Below the pieces are notes generated by a model, which searched no databases, had not been told where the DNA came from, and saw only the letters and a list, made by a program, of their open reading frames with translations. A DNA stretch of 64,000 nucleotides from Incurvaria masculella (Eukaryota; Arthropoda; Insecta; Lepidoptera; Incurvariidae): assembly GCA_946894095.1 (NCBI GenBank), contig OX335641.1, forward strand, positions 2,374,501 to 2,438,500, written 5' to 3'. Both the position numbers and the translations under genes were made by a program. Position 1 is the first letter of the stretch, and every line of letters begins with the position of its first letter. Positions 45,391 through 55,153 of this stretch are shown here, one piece after another.

Positions 45391-45732
45391 CAGCGTTGCC
45401 GATCGATGCCAGATTCCCCGAACTCCGGGGAATTTAAGATCTGGGAAAATCGCGGGGAATGCAAGCGTCGCCGGTGAAATGGCCAATCCGCGGGGAATTA
45501 AATTTCCTTTATTGATGATTCCAAAAAATCCATATTTACTTTAAATGGGCACAACATCGACATGGGTTCTTCTAACAGCTGTTGTATGGACGGCCGTCGC
45601 GTCGGCTGCACCACCTTTTTTTTCTCATTGAAAATGTTTAATGAAAACTTGGTTCCTATTCTATTATTACGGATTTCGGGGAATCCTAAGAACGTTTTTG
45701 GGGAATTTAAGGAGTTGATATCGGCAATGCTG
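45391..45732. mobile_element. hAT-like MITE
   Basis: It starts CAGCGTTGCCGAT and ends ATATCGGCAATGCTG, with internal ggggaatttaag-type repeats on both arms. The 8-bp flanks are ctattatt (45383-45390) and ctcttgtt (45733-45740), 6 of 8 identical, compatible with an 8-bp hAT target-site duplication. Confidence 0.6.
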
Positions 45733-46128
45733 CTCTTGTTGTGTTGTCGTCTGTCATTAATTTTTAAAAGGCGTGTCTCTCAAGTTTGAAAAGCTTCGAT
45801 AATTTATTGCAATCCAATTAGTTGATTTACAATAATTCAATCTTGCTTTATTTAGACTCCGTTTTCTATTTAGCACTGAAAGACCTAAATCTCCCTCGTC
45901 TTGTGACTTTCGAAGCTGCTGAATAAAAACTAGGAGTGGCGATCTACTGACAACCGAGATAACCAGCTTTGTACTTTCAGTAAGTTACTTTCTTGTATCA
46001 TTAGATATTTTATGCCGCCTATAAGACCGTAAGGCCCATAAGGCAAGCTGTTCGACGTCACAAAAGCTCATGTATCAAAGGATGCATTATCTGCCCTGCA
46101 AACTCTAATAAGGTCTGTATGGTAGTCC

Positions 46129-46444
46129 GAGTCCTTACCTAAATCGGCGTTTACGGAATTTAGAAGTTAATCCCGTCAATCCCCATATACTTATTCTGTG
46201 GTTTTACTTCTTTGTCCTGTTAAAATCAAACTCGGACTGCCAATTTGTAGGAAAACGCGGAGTCGGCGTAAATGTCAACGCAACATATTTACGGGAACGA
46301 TATGTTAGCTGTCAAATCAAACTTAAACTCGCAAATGTTAGTTCGCTTAATGCCCACTGCACGTGCTCTACAAATCTCTATACATTTGAAAATGCCAGTC
46401 GATCGTTTTGGTGTTAACGCTAATTTAGGAGACAAGTCGGACTA
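46129..46444. mobile_element. TIR element D, copy 1
   Basis: The ends gtccgagtccttacctaaat and aatttaggagacaagtcggac are inverted, with TA outside both. The interior matches the reverse complement of 60360-60705 (actcggactgccaatttgta; aaaacgcggagtcg; gaaaatgccagtcgatcg). Confidence 0.65.
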
Positions 46445-46719
46445 GAGGCTCTGTATTAGCATTGCACTGTATTGGTATGTACTGATGGATTTTTGTACTA
46501 ATCAGTATCAGTAACAGTACCTACTTAAAAGTATTGATTCCAAAAAAACTGTTTCATAATACGATTAGTACAGAAGAAGCGAATTGCTGCTTACAGCCGC
46601 TCCACCATTAAAACCCACAAGTAAAGACATGTGATAACTAGGTGGGATTTGCCTTAAAACATCATTGGGCAAAACAAGGTTAACCACTAATTACCCTGGG
46701 ACTGTATATCGTGACGTGG

Positions 46720-46990
46720 AGCCAGAATTGTCATTTCATATCATGTTTTTGATGCAAGTCCGTCGCCAGCGATGGCATCACCAATGTTTCCATCGCCGGC
46801 GAGCCATCTGCAGTCCAGCCGCAGGTACATCGCTGGCGATGCAGCTGCGACCTGCGAACCCTTCGCAGATTCGTCACCACTATAGGTGGGGGTGCGAAGG
46901 CGTATGGCAGGGCGGGACATTTAACCTTACCTAACCAAACCAAACCTAACCTAACCTATACTATCATAACCTAACCCAAACCCAAGTTAC
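46720..46990. repeat. Cluster of TCGCYGGCGA near-palindromes and a CCTAA-type tract
   Basis: TCGCCAGCGA (46763), TCGCCGGCGA (46793) and atcgctggcgat (46829) lie within 80 bp. They are followed by a degenerate cctaacc/ccaaacc tract at about 46926-46981 (telomere-like in reverse). It is probably the end region of a degraded transposon. Confidence 0.4.
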
Positions 46991-47251
46991 ATATCCCCAT
47001 GCCACACACTCTTTGGCGATGCATCTGTGCCTCCATTTTCAGCGACACATGCGTTGGCAATTTATAAATTTGTGTTTGGAAGTTAGTTTAGAAGAACGCT
47101 CGCATGAATGTCCAACATCAAATAACGGTGACGTCACCGATTTTGATGATTTTTTCAGCCAATCTTCTGATTAGTACAGCGGTGGATCCTGTGAAGTTTG
47201 GTAGCAATAGGATCAAGAGTTTTTTTTGTTATTCGCGAGCAAATCACTTTC

Positions 47252-47607
47252 TAACCACTTGCACCCGTGCGAAGCCAGGCCGTTATACTGGCACCCGTGC
47301 GAAGCCGGGCTGTTATACTTGCACCCGTGCGATGCCGGGCCGTTATACTTGCACCCGTGCGAAGCTGGGCCGTTATACTTGCACCCGTGCGAAGCCGGGC
47401 TGTTATACTTGCACCCGTGCGATGCCGGGCCGTTATACTTGCACCCGTGCGAAGCCGGACTGTTATACTTGCACCCGTGCGATGCCGGGCCGTTATACTT
47501 GCACCCGTGCGAAGCCGGGCCGTTATACTTGCACCCGTGCGAAGCTGGGCCGTTATACTTGCACCCGTGCGAAGCCGGGCCGTTATACTTGCACCCGTGC
47601 GAAGCCG
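47252..47607 (+). repeat. 30-bp minisatellite, 12 units
   Basis: The unit is gcacccgtgcgaagccgggc plus cgttatactt. Units begin about every 30 bp from 47262 to 47592. Variants (aag or atg; ccggg, ctggg or ccggac; ccg or ctg) recur in blocks, showing multi-unit duplications. Because 30 is a multiple of three, all + strand frames are open and should not be read as proteins. Confidence 0.95.
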
Positions 47608-47622
47608 GGTCGGGTCGCTAGT
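47592..47622 (+). mobile_element. Probable Helitron 3' terminus (CTAG-T)
   Basis: The last minisatellite unit runs into acccgtgcgaagccgggtcg then ggtcgCTAG|T (CTAG at 47618-47621). ACCCG and CGGGT can pair, followed shortly by CTAG and a T, matching the Helitron 3' end rule (hairpin, CTRR, then host T). The 5' TC end was not located. Confidence 0.6.
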
Positions 47623-48053
47623 ATTTTATATTTAAAGTTGCAGCAATCCATAAAATGAATTTTGCAATAATTGCAGCGAAGAAATACCAAGAAACTTCAC
47701 TAACATCGTGTTAACAGCTACTTCATCACATTTACGAAAGTACTTTTATTTGCCACTGTCCACATACGTTAGATGTTATCATCATTTCTCTACTTTAATC
47801 TGAAGACAGTACACTGCTTAGTCCAAGACTAATGCAGTTTGTTTTTCACATAGTGGATTTTCCTTGCAGCGTATAACACCTTGAAAGGCAAGGAACTCGG
47901 CTACTGCCCTTGTTGCACGTTCATAGGTTAATGAATGTCCAATTGTTCGCCCGTTAAAGGAATATACCTACTTCAGTTCATAGCCATACTCAAATAAGAA
48001 AAACCTCTGTCTTGTTAAAAATAAAACTGTAATCAACCTTCGTCCTATTGCAG

Positions 48054-48250
48054 TCCTCACACAATGCCGGTGCTCGAGTCATGCTGGTCTCCGTGCATTT
48101 GGTCGTCGAACGTGAAGTCCGGAAGTCGCGCGGTGGCCGTCTACACGGGCGCCATGAGCATCGTGCTCATGACGTTCGTGTGCTACTGGATGTCCGGCGG
48201 GGACTCCACTCAGCTGTACAACCCGCTGTTCGAGGCGGACGTTAGAGGGT
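48054..48250 (+). CDS. Exon with start codon of the four-pass membrane protein gene
   Basis: The acceptor AG is at 48052-48053 after a pyrimidine-rich tract. The first 10 nt are 5'UTR, the ATG is at 48064, and the donor gtaagt starts at 48251. It encodes residues 1-62 plus one base of codon 63 and contains transmembrane segment 1. GC content and third-position GC are far above the surrounding AT-rich DNA, as expected for a real exon. Two other frames are also open here but lack splice-compatible continuations. Confidence 0.85.
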
Positions 48251-51200
48251 GTAAGTAACTTTGGTGTACAATTGCTAGTAGTACAATCCACACTCAACGC
48301 ACACAATCACTGTGCCTTTTTTTGTCCTTTGGAGTTGTGTCCGCTTTGAGATGGCTATTCGTCCTTAATTTGAGTTTCAGCGACATCTACATTTGAAATA
48401 TTATAATCAGATTTTTAAAATAATCTGAAAAAGTATTGGTCGTGAATTAATGAGATAACGGTAATGTCGCATCCATTATAATACATAAAATTATCAGGCT
48501 ATTCGTCCATTATGCGTTTCATAGGTAACATAACATCATGCCTTTTCCGGAGAGGTAGGCCATGAGCTGGTTTTATTTTGAACAAGTTCCAAGTGCTTTT
48601 GACAAAATGCTTTGAAACATTTCGTCTCAAAAAATTAAAAAAATGTCTATGATTTTGATTTTTTTTATAAGGAATCCTAGTTCCCGCTTTCATTTCAAAT
48701 GATACCTGCTGATCGCAAGCGAAACATCAAATTGAATCATCTGATGAAGATAGAAATATTTGATGATGTGATATCTCAATCTCAAATTAAAGATGCACTT
48801 TCATATATTCCGAAGTATTAAAGAAACAGTACCCTCATTGATTTAGCAAATTAGCTCAACATCTAGCTAGATTCGAGCTCTACCAAAAATATTACTTCCG
48901 ATTCGCCGTAATCACGTAATTAAGGTACCCTCCCGTGCGACCGCAAAAACTGAAAATAATTAGGACAAGCTTAGATGATTTTTTTTTACGGTTAATGATA
49001 ATTGTCTGTTTTTCTGCTTTCAGCTTTGCAAGTGTTTGGAGCGATTTTCATTGTTATTCTTCTGTCGCTGTTCGTTTTTTCCATACTAATGGTAAGCCCA
49101 CTAATCCATTCATTGAATTCCAAACTAATTTAAAACCATACTCGAAACTACCTACTTGACCGGGTACCTAACATGGTACTATATCTTTATTTCGTGGTCT
49201 AGAGCTAGAGGACTTGCCTTTAATGCGAGAAGTCTGGTTTCTGATCCTCGCCCCAGTCTTGAACCACTTTCTTCCTCTTTCTCAGTTGGATAAGTGCATT
49301 TCATTACGAAAGCTAGATGTTCGATGGTTCGGAACCCATGTAAAACTGTAGGCTTCCTTCCCCTACTTAGGTGGTAGACGCCGCATTGGATGAGACTATG
49401 GTTGAAGCGGCAATGACAAAATGTCCGTGTTTTCTATCCAGTTCAATGTAGCCTTGCTCATAAAGGGAACGTCCTGGCATGGCACCATTCCTTCAGGAAT
49501 ACGGTGTGTTGGTCTAATATCATAACGGCAGTTGTGTGGTATTAGCCATCTATGTTAGGTTACTGCTACCAACTTGACAATACAATTTTGTCTCTTTTGT
49601 ATTCTCAAATTTGATTTGTTTGTACCACATAAAACATTAAGACGGCTTTTTACACCAGAATATTTTAGATTGGAATAAATACCTATTCATTTAGAATACG
49701 ATGTCATTATGGTAGTCAACAGTTTGCTCTCCACATATGAACAGGTAATGTCTTGTGAGCATCGTTGTAAACTAGTTGGTAAGTACCAAAGAAAAAAAAT
49801 TTAAAAATAAACAATGACAAACCTGGCAAAGTTTCTTGTTGTTGCTTCTTCGCCAGAGGTAGTCGAACCAGCAGTCAAAAAAAATTACGAATCCGAGTGT
49901 GTAATATCCCCTCTCTCATAGCACAGGGAATCCTATTTTGGGAGACTGGGACCAAACGTAACTACACATCATAGTATTAGCAATAACATTAACTAAACAC
50001 CTACAACCTTAAGTAAAACCTTTTACTGTTCTGATTACTATGTATTTATGTTGTATGTTTTGTTTTTGCTTAAAAAGTGAATAAAGAATTTTATTATTAT
50101 TATTATTATTAATATACATCTAATGGAGGAAACAAAGGACCTGAAATGTAATCTGTAAACCCCGATTGCACGAAGAGATGGCTGAGTTAATCAATGTTCA
50201 AACACGACACTTTTAGTGAACCACTGTGTCCATACAACACTGTGTCATTGTGTCCATACAAAGTTATGTGTTTAATCATATGTTGACGTTGATTTTGATT
50301 TTTTGTCCTTTCGTGCACTCGGCCCTAAGTTTGTGAAGTTCAATTTAATTTGTTCTGCATGTACATTTTATAAAATATAAGGGTTGGAAATTTATTTCTA
50401 ACCCTGCAAACACCATACATATTGCAAAAAATATGTCAATTTGGCTAGGTGTGTGCCACGCAATAAGAATTATAATTGTCTTCAATACCTACCATAAAAT
50501 AAATTACTTGTTCATGTTCACCTGGATGTCACCACAATATTGGTAATACGGTCCGTATTGAAAAATATTTACCCAGTTCTATAATCCCAAAGTCTGTGTT
50601 TTGGGGTTTGGCGTTTCTATCTAATACTTACTGAAGCATAGAATTTTCTCTTTACAGTTGTTTGGAATCGACAAGTGGAACCGCGGCATGATCCTGCCCT
50701 GGCTCATCCTGATGGGGATTATCCTCTCGTTCCAGCTCATTTTCGGTCTGTGGCTAATAGGCGGTTACTACATCTATGTGAGTGTTACTTGGTGCTCTGG
50801 TTTATTTTTTCTACTTATGGATTTATTTGTTAATTTCCGTTTATTTAAGTTTATATTTTTTTCCCGGTCTCTTCTAGACAATGTTCCGAAACTAAGATTT
50901 AATTATAACATCACCCTTTAGCTCTGACAAACGAGGTGTAAATTGTAAAAGGGCAAAGCAATTTCTAGTCACCTATTTTTACCATGCTAAGAATGACCTC
51001 TGACTTAAATTTCTAATCACCTATTTTTACCATGCTAAGAATGTCCGCTGACTCAAATTTCCAGTCACCTATTTTTACCATGCTAAGAATGACTTCTGAC
51101 TCAAATTTCTAGTCACCTATTTTTACCATGCTAAGAATGACCTCTGACTCAAATTTCTAGTCACCTATTTTTACCATGCTAAGAATGACCTCTGACTAAA

Positions 51201-54200
51201 ATTTCTAGTCACCTTTTTTTACCATGCTAAGAATGACCTCTGACTCCAATTTCTAGTTACCTATTTTTACCATGCTAAGAATGACCTCTGACTCTCAAGA
51301 GGACTACAGAAGTGAACATATTCGTTAAACTGTGCATTCTGTATCTGCCGAGAAATGCGCCAAAACAAAGTATAGTGCTGATCATGCATGCTTTGATAGG
51401 ATAGAATCCTCTGACTGTAAACATACCTACTAAATCTGATCTGTTAATATTACAGACACACTGTTACACCTAGACCTAGATCACCATACTGTACGTTCAC
51501 AGCACCCTGGCTTCCTCTATGGACATACATCTCATCCATACTCTATGATTATGGGTGCTACGTACATGACATTTACGACGAATTACTCTGGTCATGGTAT
51601 GTTCTCCTAGACTGCCCCGGAACAACTATTCCACTCGCTTCTGCTCTGTAAATTTATTTGCAAAATTTTTTGGATCATCATCATCGGTTTGGACATGTAG
51701 AGCAAATGCATATCCTTGTCAATTCTCGTTACTACTTCTTTTTCAGTTGACAATGCTCTCTAAAACAACAATTTGTCCAGTAAACTCCCTGTGCAAACAT
51801 TTACCTAATCGAATGCTTAGTTATTAGTTATAAGTTTAAAGAATTAACATTGCAAACAAGAATAAAAAATACACGTTAAAAAATTTACCGGGAAAACTTT
51901 TTCTTACACTATCTGCATTGTTTTTGTGTTTACGATAGAGAAATTGAAATTTGGGTTTATGCTTCGTTTAATCTGTACGTACAGTTTTGATGGTATGCTG
52001 TTTTATTTGATACAATGTATGAATGGGATAAAATGGATAAATTTAATTTTTGTAGAACTTAACATTTAAGGTTTTTTCAAGCTCTTTAAAAAAATATGTT
52101 AACCGCAGTTTAACAGGTAGGTAGATTTTTTTAAATCGATATATTTATCCTATATTTACCCTCGCCAAATAGCATATGTAGTTGCTAGCTATACCCTTTA
52201 TAGTTGCCTCTCACAAACACATAGCCCACATATACCACTTAAATAAAACGATGCATGGATTTGTACCCTGAACATTGTGATAAATAAAACTTAACCGTTG
52301 CTGTTTTTCGTTTACAGCTGGACAGTGTTTACTACGCGTTCGTGGATTGGCTATGGATGGCATACAATGTAAGTTTACGGACCAAAGAATATTGGAACTA
52401 TTTTATTGTAATAATAGGTCGGGGAAAAAGTATTTTCGGATATAGTATGTATAAACTTGTAATAAAATTTCTTTGGCTTTACGAATTGTATTTGGCTAGT
52501 TTTGATGACATTAAAAAGGTTACATTTTAAAAAAATCGGCCAAGTGCTAGTCGAACTTGCACACGAAGGGTTCCGTACCATCGTACAAGATTTAACACAA
52601 AGAAAATCAAGTTTTTTTTTTATTTTTGTTACTTATTTTGCCGCTATAACAACATATAGCGGCAAAATAAATACACACTCTGTGTGTATTTATCCGGACG
52701 AACGGACAGGCGGACGAACTGACGGACAGAGGGACGGAAAGCGGAGGTAATAGGTTGTTTCTCGCTGATTTTAAATGTTTTCTTTTTCTATACGTTAACT
52801 GAGTGGATTGAATTAAGAAATTCGATATGTTTTAAAATTATATTACAAAAAAGAAAAATAAATGCAGCAACCCGCGAAAAAGTGGATGAAGGTTTGTATG
52901 GGGACTCATTTAACAAAAAAATTATATTCGTTCAGTCTAAAACGACAATGACCCAAGCGGAGCCAGGTACCTCAGCTAGTGTCATATAGTTTGAAGGTAA
53001 AGAAGATTGTTTTTCTCTTTTGTTGAAAAAATATTACCCAGCAAAAAAGTTTTTGGATTACATACTTTGCATTCGACATCTACACATTTTTAGGGTTCCG
53101 TACCCAAAGGGTAAAAACGGAACCCTATTACTAAGCCTCCGCTGTCCGTCCGTCCGTCCGTCCGTCCGTCCGTCCGTCCGTCTGTCACAGGGCTGTATCT
53201 CATGAACCGTAATAGATAGGCGGCTGAAATTTTCACAGAGTATATATTAATTTTGCCGCTATAACAACAAATAGGTAACATTAAAAAATAATAATAATTA
53301 AAGAGGGTCCCCATACAAAAAACATAATTTTTTGTGTAAATCTTGCACGATAGTATGGAACCCTTCGTGTGCGAGTCCAACTCGCACTTGGCCGGTTTTA
53401 TTAACTCGCTCTCTCATCTATTCGCTACGAATTTTGCAATCGATTTTAAACTCACTTCCCGATGAGGTAGAGACTTAAAATTTTAAGTGTAGCTCGGGAC
53501 TTATTTTCACATTTCATGAGAACGATTAACATGGGGTTCAATAGATAATAGTAAAGTGTGTGGAGAGTAGCCATTGTCCACACCACGTTTTTTTATTTCG
53601 AGAAATTTGTCAGTTATAAAAAGTGGTAACTATTATATTACACAAGAATATCAGACAGGAGAATTTCTGATAGTTGGTAGATAAGAAGAGTTAGGCCCTT
53701 TCATGGAATAAATGTCTCCATTTATGCTTTTATTTATTTTTTTGTTTTTACTTAGTTGACAGTTTTAAAATATTATGTCTGATGACATAGGCGTATCAAT
53801 TTGCCCCCAGGCTATCTTTACACGGACATTTTTTTTTTCAGCTTTGACCATCTGTTATCCAATGTCATCATTAACTAACACATATATGTGCTAGGGCATG
53901 TTCTTTCAGTGCACGTCTAAGGCGTCTGAGGGATTAGTATACTAAGGGCCGAGTGCACGAAAGAACAAAAAATCAAAATCAATGTCAAAGTATGATCAAA
54001 CACGTCACTTTTTGTGGACAGTATGGAAGGAACTCTATGCGGTTCACTAAAAGTGACGTTTTTCAACATTGATTAACTCAGCCGTTTTTTCGTGCAACCG
54101 GGGCTAATTAAGGAATGGAACTTGGAACCTTAACCATTGACAACAAATCCCTTAAACGCTTTAGACTTGCAATGAAAGAACATGCCTGACACCCTGCGAC

Positions 54201-54362
54201 CATATATTGCCAGCCAGCGAGCCAGAAATGGCCCGTGATTATGTTCTTCAATAAGTTTTCATTTTTTTGTTTCAGCTGTATTGTTGGCTGTGTGTATACT
54301 CACAGTACCAGATCATAGAAGAGATGCAATCGCCCAATATCGAATATCTATACGACTACTAA
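48064..54362 (+). CDS. Four-pass membrane protein, 5 coding exons, 170 aa (insect DUF4728/pasiflora-like candidate)
   Basis: Joined from exons 48064-48250, 49024-49091, 50658-50777, 52318-52368 and 54276-54362 (TAA). Every intron starts GT and ends AG (donors gtaagt, gtaagc, gtgagt, gtaagt; acceptors preceded by pyrimidines), and the phases are 1,0,0,0, so the frame stays open throughout. The predicted protein has four hydrophobic segments at about residues 23-43, 65-87, 96-120 and 129-150, a short N-terminus with Cys7 and Cys11, a 20-residue loop rich in polar residues (44-63) and a short acidic, Tyr-rich tail (151-170). No cleavable signal peptide is evident. The size, topology and N-terminal cysteines resemble the small insect tetraspan families (DUF4728, pasiflora/fire-exit-like); this family assignment is from memory of general features, not an alignment. 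LAPTM4-like proteins are an alternative. The ATG at 48064 lies 10 nt inside an exon that begins after an AG at 48053, so an untranslated upstream exon is expected. Introns are 773, 1566, 1540 and 1907 bp and are full of transposons. Confidence 0.85.
49024..49091 (+). CDS. Exon 2 of the four-pass membrane protein gene
   Basis: This is a 68-nt exon between ...ttctgctttcag and gtaagc. With the one base carried over from exon 1 it encodes residues 63-85 (Ser-Leu-Gln-Val-Phe-Gly... to Met), which form transmembrane segment 2. It is too short to appear as a gene on its own; the phase fit on both sides supports it. Confidence 0.85.
49195..49562 (+). mobile_element. SINE-S copy with a degenerate tRNA-like head, in intron 2
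   Basis: It matches the tRNA-headed copy at 38224 (agaggacttgc...gatcctcgcccc, ctttctcagttggataagtg, gtccgtgttttctatccagt, gtggtattagccatctatg). The B box is degraded (ggtttctgatcc). Same strand as the host gene. Confidence 0.75.
49800..50112 (+). mobile_element. Possible LINE 3' tail with (ATT)n, intron 2
   Basis: It ends gtgaataaagaattttatta then an ATT microsatellite (about 50090-50112), which looks like a retrotransposon 3' end. No coding remnant was found. Confidence 0.35.
50155..50333 (-). mobile_element. TAA-flanked hairpin MITE C, copy in intron 2
   Basis: It matches the family at 53944, 57360 and 57523 in reverse (accccgattgcacgaagaga, gagttaatcaatgttcaaac, tcctttcgtgcactcggccc), with a small internal duplication of gtgtccatacaa. 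Confidence 0.75.
50658..50777 (+). CDS. Exon 3 of the four-pass membrane protein gene
   Basis: This is a 120-nt exon after ctttacag and before gtgagt. It encodes residues 86-125: a polar linker (Gly-Ile-Asp-Lys-Trp-Asn-Arg) followed by a long hydrophobic run (about 96-120, transmembrane segment 3) ending Gly-Gly-Tyr-Tyr-Ile-Tyr. Codon use is GC-rich relative to the flanking introns. Confidence 0.85.
50961..51295 (+). repeat. 48-bp minisatellite, 7 units, intron 3
   Basis: Units start at 50961, 51009, 51057, 51105, 51153, 51201 and 51249. Consensus: atttctagtcacctattttt accatgctaa gaatgacctc tgactcaa. Unit-to-unit changes are a few substitutions only. Confidence 0.95.
52318..52368 (+). CDS. 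Exon 4 of the four-pass membrane protein gene
   Basis: This is a 51-nt micro-exon between a gtttacag acceptor and a gtaagt donor. It encodes residues 126-142 (Leu-Asp-Ser-Val-Tyr-Tyr-Ala... to Asn), aromatic-rich, forming the first part of transmembrane segment 4. It is phase 0 on both sides. Confidence 0.8.
52529..52758 (+). mobile_element. GGAC element, degenerate, intron 4
   Basis: The 5' end is aaaaatcggccaagtgctag. The core is shortened and partly inverted (gccgctataacaacatatag followed by cggcaaaataaat). The tract is irregular, and the 3' hairpin has been lost after ggaggtaatagg. Confidence 0.8.
53087..53399 (-). mobile_element. GGAC element, intron 4
   Basis: Full - strand copy, about eight CCGT units, with both terminal palindromes (one mismatch in gcgagtccaactcgc). 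Confidence 0.9.
53944..54107 (+). mobile_element. TAA-flanked hairpin MITE C, intron 4
   Basis: About 163 bp, from gggccgagtgcacgaaag to ttcgtgcaaccggggc, with ctaa on both sides. Inner arms caaacacgtcact and agtgacgtttttcaac can pair. Confidence 0.8.
54276..54362 (+). CDS. Terminal exon of the four-pass membrane protein gene
   Basis: This exon follows tttgtttcag. It encodes residues 143-170: the end of transmembrane segment 4 (Leu-Tyr-Cys-Trp-Leu-Cys-Val-Tyr) and a cytoplasm-type tail with Glu-Glu and several Tyr residues, then TAA at 54360-54362. An ATTAAA at 54426-54431 is the first candidate polyadenylation hexamer. The next, AATAAA at 54533, lies inside a transposon. Confidence 0.85.
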   Translation: MYCWLCVYSQYQIIEEMQSPNIEYLYDY

Positions 54363-54425
54363 AGCCTTATACATATGTGACAAGTCTTTTGTTATAGTAC
54401 GCACATAACATGTTTTCTGTGCCTC

Positions 54426-54431
54426 ATTAAA
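54426..54431 (+). terminator. Candidate polyadenylation signal ATTAAA
   Basis: This is a variant hexamer 64 nt after the stop codon of the membrane-protein gene and 15 nt before the MITE-B copy that starts at 54446. If it is not used, the transcript would read into the MITE and could use AATAAA at 54533-54538. Confidence 0.35.
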
Positions 54432-54445
54432 TGTAAGCTTATCTC

Positions 54446-54990
54446 TTAAGGTGGCCCAACCCGGCGGGCCTAACTCATTTGCGGGCACGGTACAAAACCG
54501 TGCTGTTGCGCTCTGGAACCTTCTCTGTTTCAAATAAAAAGACAGGCTCCGTGATGAGGAAGATGCAACATGCCCACAAAAAAGACAATGTGCATAGTGT
54601 ATGATTTGGTAAGATTTACGAAAATTTTAATTACAAAACGACTTATAGCTAAAAGTAAACCACGACCGCTTTAGTCAAAAAATCTAACAAATCCAAATAG
54701 ACTATAAATCTTGATTAAATAAGCTATGTCTGATGACTAATCTTTTTAAGATGTTCTTACTTTATCATTGCGTAATCCACCTCCAAAGTAATTGTATAAA
54801 ACGCGCGAAAAATTCGAACTTTCGGACCTTATAACTTAGAAACTAAACACAAATTTACAATGCCAACGGTCATCAGACATCTAGTTCGATCAAATAAAGC
54901 TATTTTGAGCAAAATTTGGGATCTTTGACAAGAAATATGGGCGTGATCTTCTTTCCCCGTTTGTACGGGGAGTTGAGCGGGATGGCCCAC
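54446..54990 (-). mobile_element. MITE-B copy 7, 84 bp after the gene stop codon
   Basis: TTAA at 54446-54449. The family sequence continues to gatggcccac, but the terminal cc-TTAA is replaced by ggg. It lies in or just beyond the 3'UTR of the membrane-protein gene and provides an AATAAA at 54533-54538. Confidence 0.85.
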
Positions 54991-55105
54991 GGGTATGTTA
55001 TCCCGCCTACAACTCTCCACGTAACCATTTTTGTTTTCTTGCTCATGTTGCCTGTGACTAATGGTTCTAATGGGAAAGTGATTTATCAACTTCCTGCAGT
55101 GCTGG

Positions 55106-55153
55106 AATTGCTGTTTAAAATAGCATAAAAATATGCTATTTTAAACAGCAATT
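55106..55153. other. Perfect 22-bp inverted repeat with 4-nt loop
   Basis: aattgctgtttaaaatagca + ta (55106-55127), then AAAA, then the exact complement (55132-55153). It is an unusually perfect compact palindrome that does not match any family here. Confidence 0.8.

Noticed and set aside
45076..45544. Frames of 110 and 136 codons on opposite strands
   Set aside because: They lie inside the TIR element at 44660-45388 and its flank, and lack domains or codon bias.
47252..47607. CRISPR-like array
   Set aside because: Repeats are directly adjacent with no unique spacers, and the genome is eukaryotic.
47104..47658. Three overlapping long open frames with repeated decapeptides
   Set aside because: They are produced by a 30-bp minisatellite whose period is a multiple of three, so all three + frames are open. 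There is no start context, splice structure or non-repeat domain.
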